This document shows positions 53,613 through 63,268 of a stretch of 64,000 nt of DNA, in pieces; position 1 is the stretch's first letter; each line of letters begins with the position of its first letter. Origin of the DNA: Vibrio sp. Isolate32 (GTDB lineage Bacteria > Pseudomonadota > Gammaproteobacteria > Enterobacterales > Vibrionaceae); NCBI RefSeq assembly GCF_022397955.1, contig NZ_JAKEUQ010000003.1, positions 190,678 to 254,677 of the forward strand. Direction: 5' to 3'. The notes beneath the pieces are model-generated. The model worked only from the letters and a program-made list of their open reading frames with translations, did no database searches and was not told the DNA's origin. A program made the translations under genes and the position numbers.

Positions 53613-55025
53613 CTATTTTCTTGCCCAAGGCAAACGAAACGCCACAACGCCAAGCAAAATCAAGATAGGGAAACGCAGCGTATCGACGACAAATGAAGCG
53701 ATACCACTAAATGAAACAAAGCTCCCAGCCCAGCTAATCAACAGATTTCCCACTAACAACATCACCATAACGCCAAGCACAATCTTAAATGAGAATTGAC
53801 CGACCAAAGGTTTCGAATCCGTTAACGTCACTAAGCAAGCAATGGTCATTAAAATAGCGACCCAGAATGAGAAGGTTGGCAATGGCCAGATAACCGTAAG
53901 TACGATTGATAGCAGGCATAAGCCCCACCACACACCTTTGGAGCTCAATAGCACACTAATATCAACATCGGGTTTACTATCAAGTCTCACTATATGCCAA
54001 GTCGTTAAGGCGCCCAACAAACCGCCCATCAAAACATCACTGAAAAACGTACTGCCTGTATAAGCTTTGAAAAGCATAATCCAAAGTAGCCCAGCAAGTA
54101 CTATCAGTATCGATTTCTGTTCAAAGATATGTTCCAACTTCCACAACACCAACAAAGTCAAACTCACCCATAGCGCTGCCAACAAACTTGGAAAACTGTA
54201 ACCACTGCTCATAACTAGCTTCAATGTTGGAAGATAAGCGTGTGGGCGTGGGAAGCCAAACCCTTGATGCGCTATCAAAGTCAGCAGTGTCACCGATATC
54301 AAAGTGAAACCGAACTTCAATGCAAAGTTGCGACCAAAATGCCAAGCGATTAATGGCAAGATCACAATAAAAGCCCATGGTTTTGCGAGTAAATCGGTCA
54401 ATAAAACCGTATTAGAAAAGATACTAGGTAGGTTATCGAACATGTTTTGCAGCGAAACAATCCAACCTAATTCAACTTGATGTACTTTTGGCGCTGCACC
54501 CACCAGCTCCGTTACATAAGTCACAGGCTGATTTGTCGCCGAAAGAAACAACTCATTAATGTCAGACCACTGCTCTGGATAACGATATTGATTTGTTGGC
54601 AATGCTGTCGGAGGAAGTAACATCGCCCTACTCACTTCCACTCCATAATGAGGAGCGAACCAAATAGGAAGCTCAAAGCCGCCCAACTCATTTCGAGCTT
54701 GATAGCTGATGACTTCAGAATCAGAGATGCAATCATAAATAACGGCACTGTCGGTGTAACCGAGTACATCACCAACCGTTACGGATAGCCCTGCTTCTTC
54801 CCAAGTTTCCCGCTGCGCTGCAATAGCGGGGTCTTCACCAGAAACAACGGTGCCTCCCGGTAGAGACAATTGCCCCGTGATCAACTCATCAACCAACACA
54901 ATTTGGTTATCAGCGCGTACTACACACAATGCGCCCGCAATATGATCAGGCAAGATGTTATTCGCCCAAACGGAAGTAGTACTCAGCAGAGAAAGAATAA
55001 AAACCAATAGATATCGAATAACCAA
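53613..55025 (-). CDS. Periplasmic Nudix hydrolase fused to a PAP2-like membrane domain with missing catalytic residues
   Basis: The 470-residue protein has a signal peptide ('YLLVFILSLLSTTSVWA'), a Nudix domain with a perfect Nudix box (G58-L80, 'GTVVSGED...RETWEEAGL'), and a C-terminal membrane domain of about eight to nine segments. The latter looks like a PAP2 phosphatase: 'GFPRPH' (RP at 260-261), 'SGYSFPSLLAAL' (276-285) and 'KAYTGSTFFSDVLMG' (320-334). In active enzymes these read KX6RP, PSGH and SRX5HX3D; here both catalytic histidines are replaced (Leu282 and Thr326) and the arginine is lysine. So the Nudix half is likely active outside the cytoplasm, and the membrane half may serve as an anchor or lipid-binding module. 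Family relatives occur in Vibrio. Substrate unknown. Confidence 0.85.
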   Translation of the reverse strand: MVIRYLLVFILSLLSTTSVWANNILPDHIAGALCVVRADNQIVLVDELITGQLSLPGGTVVSGEDPAIAAQRETWEEAGLSVTVGDVLGYTDSAVIYDCISDSEVISYQARNELGGFELPIWFAPHYGVEVSRAMLLPPTALPTNQYRYPEQWSDINELFLSATNQPVTYVTELVGAAPKVHQVELGWIVSLQNMFDNLPSIFSNTVLLTDLLAKPWAFIVILPLIAWHFGRNFALKFGFTLISVTLLTLIAHQGFGFPRPHAYLPTLKLVMSSGYSFPSLLAALWVSLTLLVLWKLEHIFEQKSILIVLAGLLWIMLFKAYTGSTFFSDVLMGGLLGALTTWHIVRLDSKPDVDISVLLSSKGVWWGLCLLSIVLTVIWPLPTFSFWVAILMTIACLVTLTDSKPLVGQFSFKIVLGVMVMLLVGNLLISWAGSFVSFSGIASFVVDTLRFPILILLGVVAFRLPWARK

Positions 55026-55108
55026 CGAATTTACCTAAAAATAATAGAAGAAATTGAGACTGCTATCGCAGTTGAGCTATTGTAATCAAACGTACACAAA
55101 ATCGCTGT

Positions 55109-55588
55109 CTATGTTTTGTGCAAAGCCTTTCTCATCCATTGAATGTGAGGTGTGAACCCCATTTTTTGATAGAAGCCCTTGGCAGGAGAATTAAAATCCC
55201 AAACCTCGACGAACACTTGCGTGACACCATAGTCATCAAAAGTTGATTCCATACGTTGAAACAACAGCTGCGCCACGTCTGCTTTACGGTATTCAGGAAG
55301 AACAAAAAGCTCATCAACACTACCCATTTGAACCGGCTTGCTCACTGAAGAGATAAGTTCACAAAAGTGTCCTGAAATAAACCCGACAATTAGCTCGCCT
55401 TTGAGCGCCACATACACTAGGCACTCCGGATCATCTAAGTACCTTGCAATACTCTTTTCCTGCTCGATCTCTTCTGCTGTTTTAAAGTGCTCAGGGCAGG
55501 CTATATGATGATGGTGGTGAAGATCAAACATCAACTCATTAAGTTGCTCTAGATCGGTGTGCTTTGCGGCCCTTAGGGTGACATTCAT
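55109..55588 (-). CDS. GNAT family N-acetyltransferase
   Basis: The 159-residue protein has the GNAT fold with 'ELFVLPEYRKADVAQLLFQRME' as the acetyl-CoA binding region (R/Q-X-X-G/A variant) and a C-terminal 'FYQKMGFTPH'. The start is at 55588; the longer frame begins with a TTG. A run of five histidines ('DLHHHHHIA') is natural, between two helices. The substrate is unknown; the neighbours do not help. Confidence 0.85.
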   Translation of the reverse strand: MNVTLRAAKHTDLEQLNELMFDLHHHHHIACPEHFKTAEEIEQEKSIARYLDDPECLVYVALKGELIVGFISGHFCELISSVSKPVQMGSVDELFVLPEYRKADVAQLLFQRMESTFDDYGVTQVFVEVWDFNSPAKGFYQKMGFTPHIQWMRKALHKT

Positions 55589-55606
55589 GGCGAGTACGGT
55601 TCTCAA

Positions 55607-55920
55607 ACGAGTTAATATCTAAATTGAGTCTAGTTTACTTGCCATTGATATCTATACAAGTGATTGAAATAATTCGTGGTTTAGAGCGGATGTTTTGGAT
55701 ACGAAAATGACCATATTATGGTGGTTAATTCAGGGTGTTGTAAACCTATTGGAGCAGGAAGGTTGTACTTCCCCCTTCCTACGCCCCTGAGCAATGTCAG
55801 TTCCACCAACTTTAGACCATTGCACGCGCACAACGTTACCCCCCCCCAAAAAAAAAAGTCAGACGATTTATTACTGGGGGTACATCATCTCTTGGTTCTT
55901 GAGACAGCCGCAGCATCGCT
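55607..55920. other. Intergenic region with a C9-A10 tract
   Basis: This 314-bp gap between the GNAT gene and prpF contains nine C residues followed by ten A residues (55839-55857). No clear terminator follows prpF; the tract reads T10G9 on the transcript strand of prpF. No gene is supported here. The tract is likely to vary by slippage. Confidence 0.7.
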
Positions 55921-57093
55921 TTATTTAGAAAAAGGCACACGAATGGCACCTTCCATGATCACTCGGGCGCTACGACTCATGATCGCCCTCTCTATCTTCC
56001 ATCCATTCTCAGTCTGCATCGCTTTAGCACCCACCTTTAACGTTCCTGATGGATGACCAAAAGTCACAAAGTTACGAGAGCCTCCTCCCGCCGCTAAGTT
56101 CACTAGAGTACCCGGCACACTTGCAGCTGAGGCAATCGCAACCGCAGCTGTGCCCATCATGGCATGATGCAGCTGCCCCATAGACAAAGCACGGACCAGC
56201 AGGTCAGTATCAGCGACAGCAACTGACTTACCACTTGAAGCTTGATAAGCTTGAGGCTTGGCCACAACGGCAACCTTTGGGGTGTGCTGGCGTGATTCCG
56301 CTTGTTCTAGCGAATCAATAAGCCCCATCGCAACTGCGCCATGCGCTCGGATAGACTCAAACATTTCTAAGGCTTTTGGATCAGTGTTGAAATCTGATTG
56401 AAGCTCCGTCCCTTTATAGCCAACCGACTCAGCATCAATAAAAATGGTCGGTATTCCCGCATTAATATAAGTCGCCTTGATGCAACCTAGCTCTGGAACA
56501 TCTAAGAAATCAACCACATTTCCCGTCGGAAACATCGACCCACTCCCATCTGCCGGGTCCAGAAAATCGACCTGAATTTCAGCGGCGGGGAAAGTTACAC
56601 CATCGAGCTCAAAATCTCCCAATTCTTGGACTTCACCATCCACGATAGGCACATGAACAATAATGGTTTTCTCTATGTTCATTTGCCATACTCGCACTTC
56701 GAGCACACCATTTTCTGGAATACGACTGGGATCAACCAAACCACTGTGAATAGCGAACGGACCAATTGCCGCAGACAAGTTACCGCAGTTACCGCTCCAA
56801 TCGACAAATGGCTTATCAATAGCTACCTGCCCAAATAGATAATCAACATCGTGACCAGCTTTACCACTGTTCGACACGATGACGGTTTTGCTGGTGCTGG
56901 ACGTCGCACCACCCATACCATCAGTGTGCTTACCATAAAGATCTGGACTGCCAATAACACGCAGAAGAAACTCGTCTCTCGCAGGCCCCGCAACTTGCAC
57001 CGCTTCCGGTAAGTCATTCAAGCAGAAGAAAACACCTTTGCTGGTCCCTCCACGCATATAAGTTGCCGGGACTTTTATCTGTTTAATGTTCAT
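55921..57093 (-). CDS. prpF: PrpF, 2-methylaconitate cis-trans isomerase
   Basis: The 390-residue protein matches PrpF along its length ('IKVPATYMRGGTSKGVFF', 'GNCGNLSAAIGPFAI', 'FGHPSGTLKVGA'). It isomerises the trans-2-methylaconitate formed by AcnD to the cis form. The ATG at 57093 is used because AGGAG precedes it by six bases; the GTG one codon earlier would sit too close. It lies 9 bp after acnD and is the last gene of the operon. Confidence 0.95.
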   Translation of the reverse strand: MNIKQIKVPATYMRGGTSKGVFFCLNDLPEAVQVAGPARDEFLLRVIGSPDLYGKHTDGMGGATSSTSKTVIVSNSGKAGHDVDYLFGQVAIDKPFVDWSGNCGNLSAAIGPFAIHSGLVDPSRIPENGVLEVRVWQMNIEKTIIVHVPIVDGEVQELGDFELDGVTFPAAEIQVDFLDPADGSGSMFPTGNVVDFLDVPELGCIKATYINAGIPTIFIDAESVGYKGTELQSDFNTDPKALEMFESIRAHGAVAMGLIDSLEQAESRQHTPKVAVVAKPQAYQASSGKSVAVADTDLLVRALSMGQLHHAMMGTAAVAIASAASVPGTLVNLAAGGGSRNFVTFGHPSGTLKVGAKAMQTENGWKIERAIMSRSARVIMEGAIRVPFSK

Positions 57094-57102
57094 CACAGGC
57101 TC

Positions 57103-59787
57103 CTATTGCGCGAGAAAATCTTTGGCAAAGCGTTGTAATACGCCACCAGCGCTATACACACTTACTTCGTCTGCCGTATCCAACCTACAGGTCACTGGCA
57201 CATCAAGTTTTTCACCGCTTTTAAGGGTGATTACCAACGCCAAATCTGAACACGCTTCAATTTCACCATACACATCGTAAAGCTCAGTGCCATCGAGTTG
57301 TAAGGTGTTGCGATCTGTTCCCTCTTTGAATTGCAAAGGCAAAACGCCCATACCCACTAAGTTAGTTCTGTGGATTCGCTCAAAGCCTTCAGCAACAATC
57401 ACTTCAACACCCGCTAATCTGACGCCTTTAGCCGCCCAGTCGCGTGATGAACCTTGCCCATAGTCTGCGCCGGCAACAACAATCAAAGGTTGTTTGCGGT
57501 TCATGTAGGTTTCGATCGCTTCCCACATACGGGTAACCTGTCCTTCGGGCTCAACTCGTGCTAATGAACCTTGGACCACGGCACCAGACTCTTTGACCAT
57601 TTCGTTGAACAGTTTCGGATTGGCAAAGGTCGCTCTTTGTGCGGTTAAATGATCACCTCGATGAGTCGCGTACGAGTTAAAGTCCTCTTCTGGTACTTCC
57701 ATTTTGGCGAGATATTCACCTGCCGCACTTGAAGCAAGAATCGCATTTGATGGTGACAGATGATCGGTGGTGATATTGTCACCTAAAATGGCTAGAGGTC
57801 TCATACCAGAAAGGCTTCGTTCACCTGCGAGTGCACCTTCCCAATAAGGCGGTCTGCGAATATAAGTGCTCTTAGGTCGCCAATCGTAAAGCGGCTCACT
57901 GCTTAGCTGCTCATCGTCTGGCTGGAACATTTTCACGTAAATTTGTTGGAATTGTTGTGGTTTTACATGCTCGCCAACAACCGCATCGATCTCCGCATCA
58001 CTTGGCCACAAGTCACTTAAATAAATAGGGTTACCCTTGCTGTCTGCACCGAGGCTGTCTTTCTCGATATCAAAACGGATCGTGCCAGCTAACGCATAAG
58101 CAACCACCAGTGGCGGTGACGCTAGAAAAGCTTGTTTGGCATAGGGATGGATTCGACCATCAAAGTTTCGGTTTCCTGATAACACCGCAGTGGAATAGAG
58201 GTCGCGCTCAATGATCTCTTGTTGAACTTGAGGATCCAACGCTCCACTCATACCGTTACAAGTCGTACACGCATAGCCGACAATGCCGAAACCTAACTGT
58301 TCCAGTTCAGGGAGTAAACCTGCTGACTCTAAATAGAGCTTGGCGACTTTAGATCCTGGAGCAAATGACGTTTTCACCCATGGCTTACGAACCAAACCAA
58401 GTTGATTCGCTTTTTTGGCTACTAATCCCGCCGCTACCACGTTTCTTGGATTACTGGTATTGGTGCAAGAGGTAATCGCTGCGATAATTACTGCGCCATC
58501 TGGCATTTGCTCTTCGCTATATTGTTCAGCGTGTTGCGCTTTCCAAGCAGCTTGGCTGATACCTTGCTGGGCAAGTTCACTGGTTTGTAAGCGGCGATGA
58601 GGGTTCGAAGGCCCTGCGAGATTTCGCTCAACTTTCGACAAATCAAAATCGAGTACACGCTCATATTGAGCGGAATCTAGGTCATCCGCCCACAGTCCGG
58701 TTTGCTTTGCGTAAAGTTCGACTAACTCAACCTGCTCAGGATCACGACCTGTCAATTTAAGGTATTGAATGGTCTGCTCATCAATGTAGAACATACCTGC
58801 CGTCGCACCGTATTCAGGCGTCATGTTTGAGATAGTCGCACGGTCACCAATAGTCAGTGCACGAGCGCCTTCACCGAAAAATTCCAAGTAGCTTGAAACC
58901 ACCCTTTCATTGCGAAGAAACTCAGTAATTGCGAGCACAATATCGGTTGCTGTAATGCCTTCTTGTCGCTGACCGGTAAGTTTAATGCCCACGATATCTG
59001 GCAAACGCATCATCGAAGGGCGACCTAGCATCACTGTCTCGGCTTCCAATCCACCGACACCAATCGCAATAACGCCCAGCGCATCAACATGAGGGGTATG
59101 GCTGTCGGTGCCAACACAGGTATCTGGGAACGCGATACCTTGTTTAGATTGAATGACCGGAGACATTTTCTCCAGGTTAATCTGGTGCATAATTCCGTTA
59201 CCCGCAGGAATCACACTCACGTTTTTAAACGCCGTTTTACACCATTCAATAAAATGAAAACGGTCTTCGTTGCGACGCTCTTCAATTGCGCGGTTTTTAT
59301 CAAACGCTTGGCTATCAAACCCAGCATGCTCCACAGCTAAAGAGTGGTCCACAATCAGTTGAGTTTCGACCACTGGGTTTACTTTGGCCGGATCCCCACC
59401 TTGGTCAGCAATCGCATCTCTTAAGCCCGCTAAATCAACTAAAGCGGTTTGACCCAGAATGTCATGACACACGACACGCGCGGGATACCAAGGAAAATCT
59501 AAGTCGCTCTTACGCTCAATGATCTGTTTTAAGCTATCTTCTAGAGCTGCTGGTTCACAGCGTCTTACCAATTGCTCCGCCAATACTCTCGACGTATAAG
59601 GCAAGGTTCTATAGCTGCCCGGAGATATCGCGTCTACCGCTTCACGGGCATCGAAATATTCTAAGCCAGTCCCGGGTAGAACCTTTCTGTATTGGCTATT
59701 TTCAACGCCTATATTTTGATCAAGGCTCTGGTTTTTCTCAATTTTTACATCAGACATACATACACCATTATCTAAAATTCTATTCAT
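57103..59787 (-). CDS. acnD: AcnD, Fe-S 2-methylcitrate dehydratase
   Basis: The 894-residue protein belongs to the aconitase family, AcnD type. Its [4Fe-4S] cysteines are in 'TSCTNTSNPRN' and 'YACTTCNG'. It dehydrates 2-methylcitrate to 2-methylaconitate and works with PrpF in place of PrpD. Two ATG starts are possible: 59787 (GAG upstream) and 59757 ('MSDVKIEKNQ'), which is closer to the usual family length; the conserved part starts at 'QYRKVLPGTGLEYFDAREAV'. I give the longer one. It lies between prpC and prpF. Confidence 0.95.
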   Translation of the reverse strand: MNRILDNGVCMSDVKIEKNQSLDQNIGVENSQYRKVLPGTGLEYFDAREAVDAISPGSYRTLPYTSRVLAEQLVRRCEPAALEDSLKQIIERKSDLDFPWYPARVVCHDILGQTALVDLAGLRDAIADQGGDPAKVNPVVETQLIVDHSLAVEHAGFDSQAFDKNRAIEERRNEDRFHFIEWCKTAFKNVSVIPAGNGIMHQINLEKMSPVIQSKQGIAFPDTCVGTDSHTPHVDALGVIAIGVGGLEAETVMLGRPSMMRLPDIVGIKLTGQRQEGITATDIVLAITEFLRNERVVSSYLEFFGEGARALTIGDRATISNMTPEYGATAGMFYIDEQTIQYLKLTGRDPEQVELVELYAKQTGLWADDLDSAQYERVLDFDLSKVERNLAGPSNPHRRLQTSELAQQGISQAAWKAQHAEQYSEEQMPDGAVIIAAITSCTNTSNPRNVVAAGLVAKKANQLGLVRKPWVKTSFAPGSKVAKLYLESAGLLPELEQLGFGIVGYACTTCNGMSGALDPQVQQEIIERDLYSTAVLSGNRNFDGRIHPYAKQAFLASPPLVVAYALAGTIRFDIEKDSLGADSKGNPIYLSDLWPSDAEIDAVVGEHVKPQQFQQIYVKMFQPDDEQLSSEPLYDWRPKSTYIRRPPYWEGALAGERSLSGMRPLAILGDNITTDHLSPSNAILASSAAGEYLAKMEVPEEDFNSYATHRGDHLTAQRATFANPKLFNEMVKESGAVVQGSLARVEPEGQVTRMWEAIETYMNRKQPLIVVAGADYGQGSSRDWAAKGVRLAGVEVIVAEGFERIHRTNLVGMGVLPLQFKEGTDRNTLQLDGTELYDVYGEIEACSDLALVITLKSGEKLDVPVTCRLDTADEVSVYSAGGVLQRFAKDFLAQ

Positions 59788-59835
59788 TGGCTCTCAAGGA
59801 CAACTCGATATATAAGTCGCCTTGAGACAAAAGGA

Positions 59836-61038
59836 TTAACGTAAATGAATAGGTAGCCAGTCTTGATGCTCTGGCCCGGTGTAGTCTGCACTTGGACGAA
59901 TGATGCGGTTGTTTTCTCTTTGCTCGAACACATGCGCCGTCCAACCGGTAAGGCGACTCATCACAAAAATAGGCGTAAATAGTTTGGTAGGGATATCCAT
60001 GAAGTGATAGGCAGAAGCATGGAAGAAGTCCGCATTACAGAACAAGCCTTTCTCACGCTTCATGACCGCTTCAACACGTTCAGATACCGCGTAAAGCTGT
60101 TCGTCTCCCACTTCTTGAGCCAGCTCTTTGGACCAACGTTTAATCAGCGCGTTGCGTGGGTCGCTCTCACGATAAATGGCATGACCGAAGCCCATGATTT
60201 TGTCTTTGTTAGCAAGCATCTTCATTATGTTCGCTTCAGCTTCGTCGGCGGTTTTCCAATCTTGGATCATTTCCATCGCCGCTTCATTCGCGCCGCCATG
60301 CAACGGGCCTCTTAGTGTGCCAATCGCTGCTGTGACACACGAATGAATATCCGACAGCGTTGACGCACAAACACGAGCTGCAAAGGTAGAAGCATTAAAT
60401 TCATGCTCTGCGTAAAGCGTGAGCGAACAGTGCATCACCTTCTTATGCAGTTCACTCGGAGCTTTGTCCGTCAGCATCTTCAAGAAGTAGCCACCCAGAC
60501 ATGCTTCGCTTTGATCCTGTGTATCAATTCGCACACCATCGTGACTGAAGCGATACCAATAACAGATAATGGCAGGGAAAAGTGCCAGCATACGTTCTGT
60601 TGCCGATAGCTGCTCAGAGAAGTCTGATTCTTGCTCTAAGTTGCCCAACATTGAACAACCCGTTCTCATCACATCCATAGGGTGAGCGTCTGCTGGGATA
60701 AGCTCTAATGCTGCTTTCAAAGGTTGAGGCAAGCCGCGTAAACCAACCAGCAATGTTTTGTAATCGTCTAGCTCTTTTTCACTTGGTAAATGGCCTCTTA
60801 ATAGCAGGTGAGCCACTTCTTCAAATTGAGCATGATTGGCAAGGTCGGTAATATCATAGCCACGATAAGTTAAACCCGTTCCTGATTTTCCTACCGTACA
60901 CAGCGCAGTAGACCCAGCGCTTTGTCCTCGCAGGCCTGCACCACCAATCGCTGGTGCGCTAGACGGTTTGGTACTCTCTTGTTGGTTTACTGTTGAAGCA
61001 TTATCGACAGTTGCTTGATCACTCAAAGATACAGACAT
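59836..61038 (-). CDS. prpC: PrpC, 2-methylcitrate synthase
   Basis: The 400-residue protein is a citrate-synthase-family PrpC that condenses propionyl-CoA and oxaloacetate. The catalytic residues lie in 'GPLHGGANEAAM' and 'GFGHAIYRESDPRN', plus an aspartate in the C-terminal 'FFHASAYHFMDIPTKLFTP' region. The ATG at 61038 has AAGGAG seven bases upstream; the 38 extra codons of the longer frame are not supported. The N-terminal 35 residues before 'GGAGLRGQSAG' are low in complexity. It is the third gene of the operon. Confidence 0.96.
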   Translation of the reverse strand: MSVSLSDQATVDNASTVNQQESTKPSSAPAIGGAGLRGQSAGSTALCTVGKSGTGLTYRGYDITDLANHAQFEEVAHLLLRGHLPSEKELDDYKTLLVGLRGLPQPLKAALELIPADAHPMDVMRTGCSMLGNLEQESDFSEQLSATERMLALFPAIICYWYRFSHDGVRIDTQDQSEACLGGYFLKMLTDKAPSELHKKVMHCSLTLYAEHEFNASTFAARVCASTLSDIHSCVTAAIGTLRGPLHGGANEAAMEMIQDWKTADEAEANIMKMLANKDKIMGFGHAIYRESDPRNALIKRWSKELAQEVGDEQLYAVSERVEAVMKREKGLFCNADFFHASAYHFMDIPTKLFTPIFVMSRLTGWTAHVFEQRENNRIIRPSADYTGPEHQDWLPIHLR

Positions 61039-61197
61039 GATGAACTCCTTCTCTGGGTTAGCCGCCCTGCACTCTCTGGTGCTGACTATTTGTATTCGAT
61101 GACCACGACTATCTAACTCGATTTCACGGACCCGATATGGCTGACTAACCATTCACGTTATTGGATTAAGTTGATGTTTTAATATTTGAAACTGGTT

Positions 61198-62094
61198 TTA
61201 TTCTTCACTCGAAAACAATTGATCAAGCTTGTTCTCGTAGTCGTGGTAATTCAGGTGTTCATAGAGCTCTTTACGAGTTTGCATTGAATCCAACAGTGCT
61301 TCCTGATTACCTTCAACTAGCAAGTGCTTATAAACATTCTCCGCCGCTTTGTTCATTGCGCGGAATGCACTGAGTGGATAAAGCACCATGTCGACATGAG
61401 ATTGCGCCAGCTCTTTGCAGTTGTAGAGTGGGGTTTGTCCAAATTCGGTGATATTGGCCAAGATTGGCACATCCTTACCTGTTGCTGATTTGAACGCTTC
61501 AGAGAACTTAACGTATTGGTCGAGCTGATTCATCGCTTCAGGGAAGATCATGTCCGCACCCGCTTCAACACACGCAATCGTACGTTCAATCGCACTGTCT
61601 ATGCCTTCTACTGCCAGAGCATCGGTTCGAGCCATGATCACAAAGCTCTCATCGGTTCTTGCATCGGTTGCCGCTTTTACTCGATCGACCATTTCCTGTT
61701 GGCTAACAATCGCTTTGTTTGGTCGGTGACCACATCGCTTCTGAGCCACTTGGTCTTCCATATGAATGGCAGCAGCGCCTGCTTTTTCCATCGCTCGAAT
61801 GGTTCGTGCAATATTAAACGCCCCACCAAATCCCGTATCAATATCCACCAGCAAAGGTAAATCACATGCGTTGGTAATGCGTTCCACATCCACCAACACA
61901 TCATTCAATGTGGTAATACCCAGATCAGGTAAGCCGTAAGACGCATTGGCGATACCCCCACCAGACAAGTAGATAGCCTGATGACCCAAGTTCTTTGCCA
62001 TCATCGCGCAATACGGATTTACCGTGCCGACGATCTGCAGTGGATCATTGTCTTGCACAGCTTGGCGGAACTTCGCTCCTGCTGATAACTTCAT
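61198..62094 (-). CDS. prpB: PrpB, 2-methylisocitrate lyase
   Basis: The 298-residue protein has the PEP mutase/isocitrate lyase fold with '[18 protein letters not shown]', the active-site 'KRCGHRPNK' and '[13 protein letters not shown]'. It cleaves 2-methylisocitrate to pyruvate and succinate. GGGAG lies seven bases before the ATG. The gene starts 38 bp after the GntR regulator, with which it is probably co-transcribed. Confidence 0.96.
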   Translation of the reverse strand: MKLSAGAKFRQAVQDNDPLQIVGTVNPYCAMMAKNLGHQAIYLSGGGIANASYGLPDLGITTLNDVLVDVERITNACDLPLLVDIDTGFGGAFNIARTIRAMEKAGAAAIHMEDQVAQKRCGHRPNKAIVSQQEMVDRVKAATDARTDESFVIMARTDALAVEGIDSAIERTIACVEAGADMIFPEAMNQLDQYVKFSEAFKSATGKDVPILANITEFGQTPLYNCKELAQSHVDMVLYPLSAFRAMNKAAENVYKHLLVEGNQEALLDSMQTRKELYEHLNYHDYENKLDQLFSSEE

Positions 62095-62131
62095 AATGAC
62101 GCTCCCTGTTTAATGTTGATTTTGTAAGTTT

Positions 62132-62851
62132 TTAATCCACACCTTTGGATTGAATTTGTTGTTCGATAAGGAGACGACTACCGGATATGTGTCGACGCAT
62201 CAGCATTTCTGCTAGCTCTTCATCACGGTTGCGAATTGCTTGTAGGATATATTTATGTTCATCAAGCGCCTCTTTTGGTCGAGACTGTGCACGTGGCGAT
62301 TGATAGCGATACATGCGTAACAAGTGGTAAAGCTCATCACACAGTAGAGAAATAAGTTTGCTGTTGCGGCTGGCTTTAATGATTCGATAATGGAAATCGA
62401 AATCGCCGTGTTGATGAAAGTAGGAAGAACCCTCGACCTCATCGATATGTTTGGAATGTGTCGACAATAATCCTTCAAGCCCGATAAGCTCTTCTTGTGT
62501 GATGTGTCTTGCTGCTAGCCTTGCAGCCATGCCTTCTAGAGCCTCGCGAACCGCGTAAAGCTCAAGTAGCTTGTCAGCAGAAAAGGTAATCACTCGTGCG
62601 CCAACATGAGGAATCCGCTCAATCAGCCCTAACCCTTCGACGCGCATAATCGCTTCACGTAAAGGGCCTCTGCTAACTTCGAAGAGTTTAGCTAACTCGG
62701 GTTCAGAGATCTTGCTGCCCGGTGCTAAATCACCGTTAACTATCGCTTCAACCAAGTATTCCGTCAGGCTTTCTGACTTGGTATTTTCTTTGTCACCAAC
62801 ACGCGTTTTTGTGTTGGAACTCAAGGTAAGATCTTTTATCGCAGTATTCAT
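62132..62851 (-). CDS. GntR (FCD family) regulator of the propionate operon
   Basis: The 239-residue protein has an N-terminal winged helix-turn-helix ('ISEPELAKLFEVSRGPLREAIMRVEGLGLIERI', about residues 50-85) and a C-terminal all-helical FCD ligand domain with metal/ligand histidines ('DFDFHYRI', 'HKYILQ', 'MRRHISG'). It heads the prp operon and is expected to respond to 2-methylcitrate or a related acid. The start at the ATG at 62851 is preferred over a GTG at 62866. Upstream lie several copies of TTGTCNACAA, probably its operators, so it would be autoregulated. It is the counterpart of PrpR of Shewanella, not the sigma-54 type of enteric bacteria. Confidence 0.9.
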   Translation of the reverse strand: MNTAIKDLTLSSNTKTRVGDKENTKSESLTEYLVEAIVNGDLAPGSKISEPELAKLFEVSRGPLREAIMRVEGLGLIERIPHVGARVITFSADKLLELYAVREALEGMAARLAARHITQEELIGLEGLLSTHSKHIDEVEGSSYFHQHGDFDFHYRIIKASRNSKLISLLCDELYHLLRMYRYQSPRAQSRPKEALDEHKYILQAIRNRDEELAEMLMRRHISGSRLLIEQQIQSKGVD

Positions 62852-62885
62852 ATTCACTCTGCTCACTTCTCATTGTCGAACTAAA

Positions 62886-62897
62886 ACTGTCAACAAT
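62886..62897. promoter_or_regulatory. Proximal GntR-type operator copy (weak)
   Basis: ACTGTCAACAAT is a variant of the TTGTCNACAA palindrome, 35 bp upstream of the regulator start. It could lie near the transcription start. Confidence 0.45.
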
Positions 62898-62928
62898 TTA
62901 ACAACATGAACATAAAATACACGATCAA

Positions 62929-62960
62929 ATTGTCGACAATCAAGCCAATTGTCTACAATT
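62929..62960. promoter_or_regulatory. Tandem GntR-type operators of the prp operon
   Basis: Two palindromes, ATTGTCGACAAT (62929-62940) and AATTGTCTACAATT (62947-62960), stand with centres 19 bp apart. The pattern ATTGTCGACAAT is that proposed for the GntR-type PrpR of Shewanella and relatives. Confidence 0.75.
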
Positions 62961-63268
62961 CAGAATAAGGTAGTATTTTCTACAAACGATAAAAACTTAC
63001 TAAAAAGGACACTAAATACAACCTAACTAGCTGTTATTTATTAACTTGATCAGGAAAAGACCCACTAAACTCTTACCTACTCTAAAATCACTCGTAACCA
63101 ATATGTCGACAACTTACAGCTAAACTTGTCAAACGCAGATCCCATTTGTGTTTATCCACCAGCTCACCAATAAACAGATAAAAAAGGCACACTCATGTTC
63201 GCCTTTCATTCATATACCCGTTCGAACAAACCAACCTTTAATCAAGCAATCTCACGAGTAACTTCTAG
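62961..63268. other. Upstream region of the prp operon
   Basis: No gene is visible. There is one further operator-like sequence (TATGTCGACAAC at 63102-63113) and a terminator-like hairpin on the minus strand at 63180-63206. The rest is AT-rich without features I can support. Confidence 0.6.
63180..63206 (-). terminator. Terminator-like hairpin
   Basis: The stem AAAGGC-ACA/TGT-GCCTTT (one bulged base) reads on the minus strand into six T residues. It would stop transcription coming from the right side of the window towards the prp promoter. No intact gene is seen there. Confidence 0.6.

Noticed and set aside
55520..55535. Run of five histidine codons in the GNAT gene as a tag or cloning artefact
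   Set aside because: It is internal, in frame with mixed codons, and lies in a loop region; natural.
55718..56056. 112-codon plus-strand frame overlapping the end of prpF
   Set aside because: It includes the homopolymer tract and is antisense to prpF; the composition is not protein-like.
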